Shown here: positions 1 through 8,515 of the stretch, one piece after another
Numbering within the stretch: the first letter of the stretch is position 1
Layout: every line of letters starts with the position of its first letter
Assembly (NCBI RefSeq): GCF_002008315.2
Contig: NZ_MVDG02000001.1
Coordinates: forward strand, 2,666,001-2,730,000
Direction of reading: 5' to 3'
DNA length: 64,000 bases
Source: Arthrobacter sp. KBS0703
GTDB lineage: Bacteria > Actinomycetota > Actinomycetes > Actinomycetales > Micrococcaceae
Position numbers and translations under genes: made by a program
Notes under the pieces: model-generated
What the model was told of the DNA's origin: nothing
Seen by the model: only the letters and a program-made list of their open reading frames with translations
Databases searched by the model: none

Positions 1-504
1 CACGACGCCCACCCGCTCGCACAGCACGCCGGAAAGGGATCCGAAGACCAGCGGGACCGCGAGGGTCACCGAGCCTGCGATGAGGCCTGCGAGGGAGATG
101 CTGGGAGTGCGGGCACCACCCACCACCCAGATCAGGAAGGCGGCCACGAACAGCACGGTGAAGGTGACCGGGAGCCAGCGCGGCGCGGGCTGGTCCTTCG
201 TCTTGAGGTACACGGCGTACCCGGCCAGGCCGAGCATCAGGACCGAGAGGACGATGCCGCCCAGGAAGGCCGGCACTTCGACGGCGGGCAGCTGGAAGAA
301 GTCCCCGCTGGAGGACAGCCCGAAGCCTGCCGTCTGGTTGGGCCCCATGAGGCCGAAGAAGATGAATGCCAGGGTGCCCAGGACGGACAGAAGAACGGGA
401 ACCTTCCACGTGACGGGCTTCGCTGAGGTGGCCTGCTGGCGCTCTTCAGCCGGCTGCGGGGTTCCCGGCTTTCCCGGAAGGGGCGACGTTGATGTTGTGC
501 TCAT
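1..504 (-). CDS. BMP-family nucleoside ABC transporter, second permease subunit (3' part outside window)
   Basis: This is the N-terminal 168 residues of a membrane permease; the gene runs off the left edge of the window. Translation from the ATG at 504 gives a hydrophilic leader of about 33 residues and then four hydrophobic segments (about 35-52, 78-100, 110-128, 135-158). It ends in SGVLCERVGVV, a stretch typical of the second permease of BMP-type importers (YufQ/NupQ). The start overlaps the stop of the upstream permease by 4 bp, so the two are translationally coupled. It should form the membrane channel with that permease and move nucleosides delivered by the lipoprotein. The family is assigned from motif and context. 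Confidence 0.85.
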   Translation of the reverse strand, partial: MSTTSTSPLPGKPGTPQPAEERQQATSAKPVTWKVPVLLSVLGTLAFIFFGLMGPNQTAGFGLSSSGDFFQLPAVEVPAFLGGIVLSVLMLGLAGYAVYLKTKDQPAPRWLPVTFTVLFVAAFLIWVVGGARTPSISLAGLIAGSVTLAVPLVFGSLSGVLCERVGVV

Positions 505-1946
505 GCTGCACCTCCGGTGGTTGCTGCCGTCTTGGACCTGCCTGCGGGTGTCCGCTTCTTGCGCCGCGGGTTGAGCCCGAAGACCGCCCGCACCAGCGGC
601 GGAGCCGCGATGAAGAGCACGATCAGCGACTGGACGACGAGCACGATGTCGATCGGGGTTCCGGTCTGGATCTGCATCTGCACGGCTCCGGCGCGGAAGG
701 CGCCAAACAGGAGCCCGGCAGCGAAAGTCCCCCACGGCGTCGAGCGTCCCAGCAGGGCAACGGTGATGGCGTCAAAACCGTAGGTGGCGGCGACGCCGTC
801 GGTGAGGACCTTCTCCGTGCCGGCCACCTGGGCCACGCCGGAAAGGCCTGCGAGGGCGCCGGCGAGAGCCATGACTAGGACGGTTGACCGGGAGACGTTG
901 ATGCCCGCGGTCTGCGCTGCCTTGGGGTTGGCGCCGACGGCCCGGAACTCAAAACCCACGGTGGAGCGGTTGAGGAGCCACCATACGAAGACCGTGGCGG
1001 CAATGGCCAGCAGGAATCCGAGGTGGAGCCGGTACTGCGTGCCAAGGATCTGCGGGTAGACGGCGTTGGGGTCCAGGATGGGCGAGATCGGGTTGGACTC
1101 GCCCGGCCGCTGGAAGGCCGGCGTATTCAGGAGATACCTGAGCAGGTACAGCGCAATGTAGTTGAACATGATCGTGAGGATGACCTCGTGGGCTCCGGTC
1201 CGGGCCTTGAGGTAACCCACCAGGCCGCCCCAGATGGCGCCGCCGACGATCCCGGCCACAAGGACCAGCAGCAGGTGCAGGCCCAGGGGCAGGTGCAGGG
1301 CGAAACCGGCCCACGCTGCCAGGATGCCGGCCATGATGATCTGCCCCTGGGCGCCGATGTTGAACAGCCCGGCCCGGAAGGCCAGGGCGACGCCGAGGCC
1401 TGCGGTGATGAGGGGCGTGGCGATGGTCAGCGTTTCCATGAGCGGGGCGAACTGCCCGCCGATGCCGGCGCCGCGGGGATTGAACACGGAGCCTTGGAAG
1501 AGCGCCACGTAGGAGCGGGTGGCGGCATCCCAGACCGCGGAAAAGAAATCGGCGGGGCGGGCCAGCAGGTACGTTGCCGTGGCACCCACCTGCTTGTCCG
1601 TGAGCGCGATCAGGAGTCCGCCGAGAATCAGGGCGAGCAGCACGGCCAGGACGGACACCATGCCGCTGCCGGTGAAGATCCGGCGTGCCAGGGTGTCCGG
1701 GCCGCCGGGGATCTTGCCGCTCTGGGCCGTGGCCGGAACCGCGGAGGGTCCCATGGCTCCGCCGGCCGTGTCCAGGGACACCACCGCGGCAGTCTCCTCG
1801 TCCGCGGGCGTGGGAACGTGGTGCTTGTCAGTGTGATGCTTGTCGGCGTGGTGTGTGCCGGCGTCGTGGGTGTCAGCCTGGTGGTTGTCAGCCTGGGGGC
1901 CAGCGGGCGTGCCGCCGGGGTGCTGCTGCTCGTTCTGGTCAGTCAT
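501..1946 (-). CDS. BMP-family nucleoside ABC transporter, first permease subunit
   Basis: A 481-residue polytopic permease of the YufP/NupP type (branched-chain amino acid permease fold). Residues 1 to about 90 form an unusual hydrophilic, His/Asp-rich tail with imperfect repeats such as THHADKHHTDKHH. Membrane segments start near residue 98, and the core contains the family-typical stretch NIGAQGQI near residues 195-205. It lies downstream of the ATPase gene, overlapping it by 8 bp, and overlaps the second permease by 4 bp, so the unit is one operon. Expected role: one half of the nucleoside channel in the cytoplasmic membrane. The His-rich tail is not normal for the family and could bind metal, but that is speculation. 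Confidence 0.9.
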   Translation of the reverse strand: MTDQNEQQHPGGTPAGPQADNHQADTHDAGTHHADKHHTDKHHVPTPADEETAAVVSLDTAGGAMGPSAVPATAQSGKIPGGPDTLARRIFTGSGMVSVLAVLLALILGGLLIALTDKQVGATATYLLARPADFFSAVWDAATRSYVALFQGSVFNPRGAGIGGQFAPLMETLTIATPLITAGLGVALAFRAGLFNIGAQGQIIMAGILAAWAGFALHLPLGLHLLLVLVAGIVGGAIWGGLVGYLKARTGAHEVILTIMFNYIALYLLRYLLNTPAFQRPGESNPISPILDPNAVYPQILGTQYRLHLGFLLAIAATVFVWWLLNRSTVGFEFRAVGANPKAAQTAGINVSRSTVLVMALAGALAGLSGVAQVAGTEKVLTDGVAATYGFDAITVALLGRSTPWGTFAAGLLFGAFRAGAVQMQIQTGTPIDIVLVVQSLIVLFIAAPPLVRAVFGLNPRRKKRTPAGRSKTAATTGGAA

Positions 1947-3534
1947 GGTCGCCTCCTTCGGCGTGGGAGGGGGACGTCGCTTCCTGCTCGCTGTGGAGAA
2001 CAGGGCGATGGTGAACGGCGTCCGCGTGCGCCTCGTCGGGTGACAGCCCTGCCATCATGAGGCCCAGGACGTCGCGGCCGGTTCCGGCGGGCACGATGCC
2101 CACGAGCTTGCCCTTGTAGAGCACTGCAATGCGGTCGGCGAGTTCCATGACCTCATCGAGTTCCGTGGAGACGATCATGACCGGCGTCCCCGTGTCCCGC
2201 TCCGCCACGATGCGGCGGTGCAGGAACTCGATGGAGCCGACGTCGACGCCGCGGGTGGGCTGTGAGGCGATGAACAGCCGCAGCGGCCGCGACAGCTCAC
2301 GTGCCATCACCACCTTCTGCTGGTTGCCGCCGGAGAGGGTTCCGGCGGCAGACGCGGCCGACGGCGTCCGGACGTCGAATTCGCCGATCCGGGAGTTGGC
2401 GTTCTCCAAGACCCTGGCCGGGCTCATGCTGATGCCTTTGGCGAAGGGAGCTTTGTCGTAGAGGTCAAGCACCAGGTTTTCGGCCACGGAGAACGTCCCC
2501 ACCAGCCCGTCCACCTTGCGGTCCTCCGGCACGAAGCCGACGCCGGCGTGCAGGACCTCCTTGACGCTGCGGCCCAGGAGTTCCTTTCCGTCGAGCAGGA
2601 TGGAGCCGCTGACGCGCTCCTGCAAACCGAGGATCGCCTCGGTGAGTTCCGTCTGGCCGTTACCCTGGACGCCTGCGACGGCGAGGATCTCGCCGCGGGC
2701 AATGCTGAAGCTGATGCCGTCCACGGTGTGGTGGCCGTTCGGCGCAATGACGGTAAGGTCCTTGACCTCGAACGTGGTTTCCTGCGGCTGCGCCGGTGCC
2801 TTGTCCAGGGTGAGACTCACCGCGCGGCCCACCATCATCGAGGCCAGCTCGGTGGTTGAGGCGCCGGGATCGGCACTCCCCACCACCTTGCCGCGCCGGA
2901 TGACTGTGATGATGTCCGAGACGGCCTTCACCTCCCGCAGTTTGTGGGAGATGAACACGATGGACGTGCCTCCGCTTTTGAGCTGGCGCATGATGTCCAG
3001 CAGCTCATCGGTCTCCTGCGGTGTCAGCACCGCGGTGGGCTCGTCCAGGATCAGCACCTTGGCGTCGCGGACGAGCGCCTTGATGATTTCAACACGCTGC
3101 TGGACACCGACCGGGAGGTCTTCCACGAGGGCGTCGGGATCGACGTCGAACCCGTAGCGGTCCGAGATCTCCTGGATCTTGCGGCGGGTGTCGTCCAGGT
3201 TCAGGAAGCCGCCCGCTTTGGTGGATTCGGCGCCGAGCGCCACGTTTTCCGCCACGGTGAACACGGGCACCAGCATGAAGTGCTGGTGCACCATGCCGAT
3301 CCCGGCTGCCATGGCGTCACCGGGTCCGCGGAAGTTTACCGGTTCGTCGTCGACGAGGATTTCGCCGTCGGTGGGCTCATAGAGCCCGTAAAGAACATTC
3401 ATCAGGGTGGACTTGCCGGCCCCGTTCTCGCCCAGCAGACAATGGATCTGTCCGGGTTCAACAACCACGTCTATGTGATCATTGGCGAGCAGGGAGCCGA
3501 AGCTTTTGGTGATCCCTTTGAGTTCAAGTTTCAA
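1939..3534 (-). CDS. BMP-family nucleoside ABC transporter, ATP-binding protein (two ABC domains)
   Basis: About 531 residues with two ABC cassettes. The N-terminal half has a full Walker A (GENGAGKST) and Walker B ([10 protein letters not shown]). The C-terminal half has a degenerate Walker A (GVQGNGQTE) and a good signature (LSGGNQQK). This asymmetry is usual for YufO/NupO and sugar-type double ATPases. I chose the TTG at 3534, giving MKLELKGITKSFG; a TTG at 3546 in the same frame would add four residues. It powers the two downstream permeases. A hairpin separates it from the lipoprotein gene upstream, consistent with higher expression of the binding protein. Confidence 0.9.
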   Translation of the reverse strand: MKLELKGITKSFGSLLANDHIDVVVEPGQIHCLLGENGAGKSTLMNVLYGLYEPTDGEILVDDEPVNFRGPGDAMAAGIGMVHQHFMLVPVFTVAENVALGAESTKAGGFLNLDDTRRKIQEISDRYGFDVDPDALVEDLPVGVQQRVEIIKALVRDAKVLILDEPTAVLTPQETDELLDIMRQLKSGGTSIVFISHKLREVKAVSDIITVIRRGKVVGSADPGASTTELASMMVGRAVSLTLDKAPAQPQETTFEVKDLTVIAPNGHHTVDGISFSIARGEILAVAGVQGNGQTELTEAILGLQERVSGSILLDGKELLGRSVKEVLHAGVGFVPEDRKVDGLVGTFSVAENLVLDLYDKAPFAKGISMSPARVLENANSRIGEFDVRTPSAASAAGTLSGGNQQKVVMARELSRPLRLFIASQPTRGVDVGSIEFLHRRIVAERDTGTPVMIVSTELDEVMELADRIAVLYKGKLVGIVPAGTGRDVLGLMMAGLSPDEAHADAVHHRPVLHSEQEATSPSHAEGGDHD

Positions 3535-3643
3535 AACTCTGACCAATCTCGTTGCGTCCGGAACTGCTGGCCGGACGGGATATGTGGCTGCAGCACCAGC
3601 CTAGTGCCTGCAGTCATGGCGTGAGCCGTTGGCGCCCAACGGA

Positions 3644-3690
3644 AAGCGCCACCTCCCGTGCAGTCAATGACCATCCGGGCGGTGGCGCTT
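3644..3690 (-). terminator. Intercistronic hairpin between the BMP lipoprotein and its ATPase
   Basis: AAGCGCCACC (3644-3653) pairs perfectly with GGTGGCGCTT (3681-3690). It lies just after the lipoprotein stop on the minus strand and before the ATPase gene, and has no clear T-run. This suits a partial terminator or 3'-end stabiliser giving more binding protein than transporter. Confidence 0.6.
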
Positions 3691-3701
3691 AGCGGAGGAA
3701 G

Positions 3702-4808
3702 TTAGGCCTTGGGGCTGGCCGCGGACTCAACCTTCAGCTTGCCGTCGACGATGTCCTTCTTGATCTGGTCCAGCTCCGACTTAACGTCGGCCGGGACAGC
3801 CGAATCGAGGTCGTGGAAGGGGGCCAGCTGGACGCCTTCATTGGCGAGCGTGCCGATGTACGGCTCGTTGGTGAACTTGCCGTCCTTGTCTTCCTTGACG
3901 ACCGTTTCAACGGCGGAGCCCATCTGCTTCATGACCGAGGACAGCATGATCTCCTTGTAGTCAGGCGCGGTGAGGAAGCCGTCGGAGTCCACCCAGATGA
4001 GCTTGACGTCCTTGCCTGCGGCCTTGGCTTCCTTGAGTGCCGCACCGGCGCCCTTGCCGACCGGGCCGGCAACGGGCATGACCACGTCAGCACCCTGGTC
4101 CAGGAAATTCTGGGTCAGCTGCTTGCCCTTGTCCTGCTTTTCGAAGTCGCCGGTGAAGCTGCCGTCCTGCTTGGCCTTGTCCCAGCCGAGGAGCTTGACG
4201 TTCTTGCCCTTCTTCTCGTTGTAGTACTTCACGCCGTCCGCGTAGCCGTCCATGAAGATGGTGACCGTCGGGATCTTGATGCCGCCGAAGGTTGCCACCG
4301 TGCCGGTCTTCGTTGAAGCCGCTGCCAGGTAGCCGGCCATGAAGGCGGCCTGTGCCGTGTCGTAGATGATGGGCTTGACGTTGGCAATCGGCTTGGCGTA
4401 GCCGAAGTCAATGATGGCGAAGTGGCTGTTGGGGTTGGACTCGGCCTGCTTCTTCGTGGCGTCACCAAGGAGGAAACCGACCGTCACGGTGAGGTTGCAG
4501 CCCGCGGACACCATGGCCCGAAGGTTCGGTTCAAAGTCGTTGTTGGTCTTGGACTCGACCTGGTTGACCTTGATGCCAAGGTCCTTCTCAGACTTCTTCA
4601 GGCCCTCGTAGGACGACTGGTTGAACGACTGGTCGTCGAATCCGCCGGAGTCGGACACGATGCAGCCGGTGTAGTCGCTGGCGGTGGCGGTCGGACTGCC
4701 TGCTTGGGGTGCCGGGCCGCAGCCGGTCAGCAGCAGGGCCGCCGCGCCAACGGAAGCCATGCCGGCGAGTGAACCGCGCTTGGCGTTTGCACGCAGTGAG
4801 TTCTTCAA
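3702..4808 (-). CDS. BMP-family substrate-binding lipoprotein (nucleoside importer)
   Basis: A 368-residue lipoprotein. The TTG at 4808 is chosen because GGAGGA lies just upstream (4812-4817) and it gives a textbook signal peptide: MKNSLRANAKRG, a hydrophobic core, then the lipobox LLTGC near residue 29. The mature part starts with an Ala/Ser/Thr linker followed by a PnrA/Med/BMP domain (DSGGFDDQSFNQS near the start, YADGVKYYNEKKG in the middle). A longer reading frame to 4973 lacks a ribosome site and would bury the signal. It captures nucleosides outside the membrane and delivers them to the downstream permeases. It is first in the operon. Confidence 0.92.
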   Translation of the reverse strand: MKNSLRANAKRGSLAGMASVGAAALLLTGCGPAPQAGSPTATASDYTGCIVSDSGGFDDQSFNQSSYEGLKKSEKDLGIKVNQVESKTNNDFEPNLRAMVSAGCNLTVTVGFLLGDATKKQAESNPNSHFAIIDFGYAKPIANVKPIIYDTAQAAFMAGYLAAASTKTGTVATFGGIKIPTVTIFMDGYADGVKYYNEKKGKNVKLLGWDKAKQDGSFTGDFEKQDKGKQLTQNFLDQGADVVMPVAGPVGKGAGAALKEAKAAGKDVKLIWVDSDGFLTAPDYKEIMLSSVMKQMGSAVETVVKEDKDGKFTNEPYIGTLANEGVQLAPFHDLDSAVPADVKSELDQIKKDIVDGKLKVESAASPKA

Positions 4809-5074
4809 AATTCCTCCAGGAAGAAAGAGATAGGCGCCACGACGGAGATTCAATGAGTGTCCGTTTCTAATGCTCCACACTGAAACTCTGTTTTCACTGA
4901 TGGTTTCGCAGCACTGCGCCGAAGCGCACTTATGAAAGCCACTGTAGTGGCCTGCGCCACGTCCGGATAACACATCGGCGGCCGAAAACGAAGATTGTTG
5001 AGAACTTGTTACCTATCAGTAGCCGGGCACCTGCACCCGGGCCGCGGAGCATCACGGCAGCCCCGCCAAAGACA
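4809..5074. promoter_or_regulatory. Upstream region of the BMP importer operon, with a 14-bp palindrome
   Basis: No gene is seen here. The region holds the perfect palindrome GCCACTGTAGTGGC at 4938-4951, about 130 bp upstream of the lipoprotein start. It is a candidate operator for the nucleoside importer. No convincing -35/-10 pair could be fixed by eye. Confidence 0.35.
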
Positions 5075-5138
5075 GCACGAACGAAGACTTGAGGCCCTGA
5101 ATCGTCGCCGAAACAGGGCCTCAAGTCTTCGTTCGCGC
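5075..5138 (-). terminator. Long inverted repeat after the oxidoreductase gene
   Basis: A 25-bp left arm (5075-5099) pairs with the right arm 5114-5138 with one mismatch, around a 14-nt loop. The arm core is CGAAGACTTGAGGCCCTG. It begins 9 bp beyond the minus-strand stop at 5147, so it likely ends the ohrR-ohr-oxidoreductase transcript. There is no strong T-run. Confidence 0.65.
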
Positions 5139-5146
5139 TCTTGTTG

Positions 5147-6178
5147 CTACTGGATGCGGACGACCATTTTTCCGGTGTTCGCTCCGTCCAGGAGGTCAAT
5201 GAAGGCCTGCGGCGCGTTCTCGAGGCCGTCCACCACGGTTTCGTCGTAGGACACGGTGCCATCGGCCAGCCAGCCGGCCATGTGCTCGGCAAACTCGCCG
5301 GCGTACTGCCGGTAGCTACTCACCAGGAATCCCTTCAGCGTCAGCTGCTTGCCGATCGCCAGGGCAAGATTGCGGGGAGCAGCCGGCGGTTCGGTTGAGT
5401 TGTACTGCGCGATGGCGCCGCACATGGCCACGCGGCCGCCGACGTTCAGGACGGACAGCGCGGCCTCGAGGTGGTCCCCGCCCACGTTGTCGAAGTAGAC
5501 GTCGATCCCGCGTCCGCCGGCGGCAGCTTTGAGCTGGTCCAGGACGGGGGCGTCGCGGTAGTTGAAGGCCGCGTCGAAGCCCAGCTCCAGGAGGCGGGCC
5601 ACCTTCTCCGGCGAGCCGGCGCTGCCGATCACCCGGGAGGCGCCCATGGCCTTGGCGATCTGCCCCACGAGCGAGCCGACGGCGCCGGCAGCACCGGAGA
5701 CGAACACGGCGTCCCCGGCCTTGAACCCGGCCACCTTCAGCAGGCCGGCGTAGGCGGTGAGACCGGTCATGCCCAGCGCGCCGAGGAAGGCGGACGCCGG
5801 GGCGAGGTCGGTGCGCGCGGGCGTGGTTGCGGCGGCGTCCACCACGGCATACTCCCGCCAGCCGAGGTGATGCACGACGGCGTCCCCCACCTTGCGGTCG
5901 GCGGCGCGGGACGCGATCACCTCACCCACTGCCCCGCCGTCGAGCGCCTTATCCAGCGCAAACGGTGCTGAGTAGGATTTGACGTCGTTCATGCGGCCCC
6001 GCATGTACGGATCCACCGAGATGAACTGGTTCCGGACCAGCACCTGCCCGTCCCGCAGCTCAGGGAGCGGACTTTCGGCGAGCCGGAAGTCCTCCGGGGC
6101 GGGGCGGCCCACTGGGCGCGAGGCCAGCTGGATTTCGCGGGTCACAGCGGGCAGGGCCCGGTCCTGGCTGCCGCTCAT
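5147..6178 (-). CDS. NADP-dependent medium-chain oxidoreductase (MDR family, YncB/CurA-like)
   Basis: A 343-residue zinc-independent MDR protein. It has the N-terminal signature SVDPYMRGRM (about residues 54-63), a cofactor-binding stretch VSGAAGAVGSLVGQIAKA (about 159-176) and the downstream VYFDNVGGDHLEAAL. This subgroup reduces alkenals, curcumin-like enones or prostaglandin-type ketones with NADPH. It overlaps ohr by 4 bp and is the last gene of the ohrR operon, which suggests a role in clearing reactive carbonyls made during peroxide stress. The substrate is not determined. Confidence 0.87.
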   Translation of the reverse strand: MSGSQDRALPAVTREIQLASRPVGRPAPEDFRLAESPLPELRDGQVLVRNQFISVDPYMRGRMNDVKSYSAPFALDKALDGGAVGEVIASRAADRKVGDAVVHHLGWREYAVVDAAATTPARTDLAPASAFLGALGMTGLTAYAGLLKVAGFKAGDAVFVSGAAGAVGSLVGQIAKAMGASRVIGSAGSPEKVARLLELGFDAAFNYRDAPVLDQLKAAAGGRGIDVYFDNVGGDHLEAALSVLNVGGRVAMCGAIAQYNSTEPPAAPRNLALAIGKQLTLKGFLVSSYRQYAGEFAEHMAGWLADGTVSYDETVVDGLENAPQAFIDLLDGANTGKMVVRIQ

Positions 6179-6606
6179 GCTGCGAACTCCACGAGGTTCA
6201 GGGCCACATCCATGTTGCCGCGGGTCACGTTGGAGTAGGGGCAGATCCTGTGCGCCTTGGCCATGAGCGCCTCGGCGGCGGCCCGGTCCAGTGCCGGCAG
6301 GGCGATCTCAAGTTCGGCCGCCAGTCCGTAGCCGTCACCGCCGTCGAGGGCGCCGAAGTGGATCTTCGCCGCCACGGCGGAATCGGTGAGGTCGGCGCGT
6401 TCCTGGCGGCCCACCACGCGGAGGGCCGAATGGAAGCAGGCGGCATAGCCGGCAGCGAAGAGCTGTTCCGGGTTGGTGCCCTGGCCGTTTCCGCCGAGCT
6501 CCACGGGGCTGGCCAGGATCACGTCCAGCTTGCCGTCCTTGGTGCGTGCGGAGCCGTCGCGGCCTTCGCCGGAAGCGAGGGCCTCGGCAGTGTAGAGAGT
6601 CTTCAA
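6175..6606 (-). CDS. ohr: Organic hydroperoxide reductase Ohr (OsmC family)
   Basis: A 143-residue Ohr/OsmC protein. The TTG at 6606 gives the family's usual start MKTLYTAEALASGEG; the longer open frame upstream has no family match. The two catalytic cysteines are visible at C57 (GYAACFHSAL) and C122 (RICPYSNVTRGN). It reduces organic hydroperoxides to alcohols using lipoylated protein thiols in the cytoplasm. It follows ohrR after a gap of about 80 bp and overlaps the oxidoreductase by 4 bp. Confidence 0.95.
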   Translation of the reverse strand: MKTLYTAEALASGEGRDGSARTKDGKLDVILASPVELGGNGQGTNPEQLFAAGYAACFHSALRVVGRQERADLTDSAVAAKIHFGALDGGDGYGLAAELEIALPALDRAAAEALMAKAHRICPYSNVTRGNMDVALNLVEFAA

Positions 6607-6685
6607 GATAAGTTCCGTTCTGATGGTTTCGGAATCCGGGTCTGGTGCGGTGCCAGGGGTATCGGGTTGGGGCCGGAATAGAGCG

Positions 6686-7120
6686 TCAGTGCGAATCGTG
6701 CAGGGCGGCAGTGAGCTTGCCCAGGGTTTCGCGGAGCTGGTCAAGCTCCCGGGGACTCAGGCCGGCGGCGTCGGCGAGGCGCTGGGGGATGCCGGAGGCC
6801 TTGCTGCTGAGGGCCGTGCCGTCCGCGGTCAGATGCACGGCCACGCGGCGCTCGTCCTCTGCGGAGCGGCCGCGTTCCACCAGCCCCATGGCTTCGAGCC
6901 GCTTGAGCAGTGGTGAGAGCGTGCCGGAGTCGAGCCCCAGCTCCTCCCCCAGTTCCCGCACGCCGCGGGGTTCGTTTTCCCACAGCACCAGCATCACGAG
7001 GTACTGCGGGTAGGTCAGGCCGAGCCCGTCCAGCAGCGGCCGGTAGACGGCGGTGGCCGCCCTGGATGCTGCATAGAGCGCAAAGCACACCTGGCGGTCA
7101 AGGCGGGGAGCGTCGGTCAT
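6686..7120 (-). CDS. ohrR: MarR-family peroxide-sensing repressor OhrR
   Basis: A 144-residue MarR winged-helix regulator. The reactive cysteine that defines OhrR is present at C12 in RQVCFALYAASRA. The segment LTYPQYLVMLVLWE follows, then the winged helix (ELGLDSGTLSPLLKRLEAMGLV) and the wing residues RSAEDERRVAVHLT. Oxidation of C12 releases it from DNA. It is the first gene of the ohrR-ohr-oxidoreductase unit, and a perfect inverted repeat sits 16 bp upstream, so it should repress its own operon. Confidence 0.93.
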   Translation of the reverse strand: MTDAPRLDRQVCFALYAASRAATAVYRPLLDGLGLTYPQYLVMLVLWENEPRGVRELGEELGLDSGTLSPLLKRLEAMGLVERGRSAEDERRVAVHLTADGTALSSKASGIPQRLADAAGLSPRELDQLRETLGKLTAALHDSH

Positions 7121-7135
7121 GCTATAACGCTAGCC

Positions 7136-7150
7136 CACAATTCCATTGTG
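7136..7150. promoter_or_regulatory. Candidate OhrR operator
   Basis: CACAATTCCATTGTG is a perfect inverted repeat (6-bp arms, 3-bp spacer) immediately upstream of ohrR. A further CACAA half-site follows at about 7151-7155. AT-rich ACAAT/ATTGT dyads are typical of OhrR-type MarR operators. Confidence 0.75.
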
Positions 7151-7174
7151 CACAACTTACCTTGGCAAAAAGCA

Positions 7175-7239
7175 AGCGCGAAGTGGCAGCTAATGCCCGC
7201 AAACCCGGAGTTTGAGGGAATTAGCTGCCAGTTCGCGCT
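7175..7239 (-). terminator. Terminator hairpin of the M20 amidohydrolase gene
   Basis: A 20-bp arm AGCGCGAAGTGGCAGCTAAT (7175-7194) pairs with 7220-7239 with one mismatch. Read on the minus strand, the stem is followed by a short T-run (GCTTTTTG). It lies between the M20 gene and the ohrR operator. Confidence 0.75.
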
Positions 7240-7255
7240 GGATAGGGGAAGGGGC

Positions 7256-8455
7256 CTAGAGGTCGCGGATGGTGCGGAGGGCCGCGGCCGTGAGCACCTG
7301 GATGCCGTAGCCCACGGCGCGCTCGTCCAGGATGTAGTCGCCGCGGTGGAGGTCGTACTCCTCGCCGCCGGGGGTCTTGGTGCCCAGGCGCATCATGGCA
7401 CCAGGGAGCTCGGCGAGGAACCAGGCGAAGTCCTCGCCGCCCATGGACTGCGGGGTCAGGACAACGGCGCCTTCGCCGATCTCAGCGCGGGCCGCGGCCT
7501 CGATGAGCGCAGTCTCGTGCTCCGAGTTGACCACCGGCGGCACGCCGCGGGTGTGCTCCAGGTGGACATCCACGCCGTAGGGGGCGGCCACCTGCTGCAC
7601 CACTTCGTCGAGCAGCTCGCCGGCGCTGTGCCAGGCGTCGCGGTCCAGGCAGCGCATGGTGCCGGCCATGTAGCCGGTGCCCGGAATCGCGTTCGGCGCC
7701 GAGCCGGCATTGATCTGCCCCCACACCACCGATACGCCGCTGCGGACATCCACCCGGCGGGACAGCACGGCGGGGACATTCACGGCAATCTGCGAGAGCG
7801 CGAAGACCAGGTCCTCGGTGAGGTGCGGCCTGGACGTGTGGCCGCCGCGGCCGCTGAGTTCGATCTTGATCGTGTCCGACGCCGAGGTGATGGCGCCGAT
7901 GCGCGTCCCGATCTTGCCCACGTTGATTCGGGGGTCGCAGTGCAGGGCCAGGATGCGCGGCACGCCGTCCAGGACACCCTGCTCGATGCAGGCGTGAGCG
8001 CCGCCCGGCATGGTTTCCTCGGCCGGCTGGAAAATGATCCGGACCGAACCGCCCAGGGGGGCTTCCTGGTGCATGCGGTGCAGCACCAGGGCGATGCCCA
8101 GCATGGTGGTGGTGTGGACGTCGTGGCCGCAGGCGTGGGTGACGCCGTGGTTCTTCGAGGCGAAGGGCAGGCCGGTTTCCTCGATGATGGGCAGGGCGTC
8201 GATGTCGCCGCGCAGCGCGGTGGCGATGGGACCCTCGCCGACGTCGACTGTCAGGCCGGTACCCTCGAGCCGCCGCGGCTCCAGGCCTGCGGCCTCCAGC
8301 CGTTCCACGAGCTTGTCGGTGGTGCGGAACTCCTTGAACGATAGTTCGGGGTGCGCATGCAAATCCCGGCGAAAATCGATCAGTTCCGGCAGGAGCGGTT
8401 CGAGCCACGGCCCCACCAACGCGGTGGGCTCAGCTTCAGTAGTGTAATTGCGCAC
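7256..8455 (-). CDS. M20-family amidohydrolase (N-acyl-amino acid or hippurate hydrolase type)
   Basis: A 399-residue M20D peptidase-like hydrolase. Metal and active-site motifs are in order: HACGHDVHTTTMLG (about residues 104-117), FQPAEETMPGGAHACIEQG (about 136-154), LHCDPRINVGKIGTR and the C-terminal GGEDFAWFL. These two-metal enzymes cleave N-acyl or N-aminoacyl bonds in the cytoplasm. The gene stands alone, 60 bp downstream of the mannose-1-phosphate guanylyltransferase gene on the same strand. The substrate cannot be read from the sequence. Confidence 0.9.
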   Translation of the reverse strand: MRNYTTEAEPTALVGPWLEPLLPELIDFRRDLHAHPELSFKEFRTTDKLVERLEAAGLEPRRLEGTGLTVDVGEGPIATALRGDIDALPIIEETGLPFASKNHGVTHACGHDVHTTTMLGIALVLHRMHQEAPLGGSVRIIFQPAEETMPGGAHACIEQGVLDGVPRILALHCDPRINVGKIGTRIGAITSASDTIKIELSGRGGHTSRPHLTEDLVFALSQIAVNVPAVLSRRVDVRSGVSVVWGQINAGSAPNAIPGTGYMAGTMRCLDRDAWHSAGELLDEVVQQVAAPYGVDVHLEHTRGVPPVVNSEHETALIEAAARAEIGEGAVVLTPQSMGGEDFAWFLAELPGAMMRLGTKTPGGEEYDLHRGDYILDERAVGYGIQVLTAAALRTIRDL

Positions 8456-8515
8456 ACCTCAACTGTAGCGAGGGCCGAAAGAATAGCGGCATCGCCTTCG
8501 CCGCGTTACGGCGTG

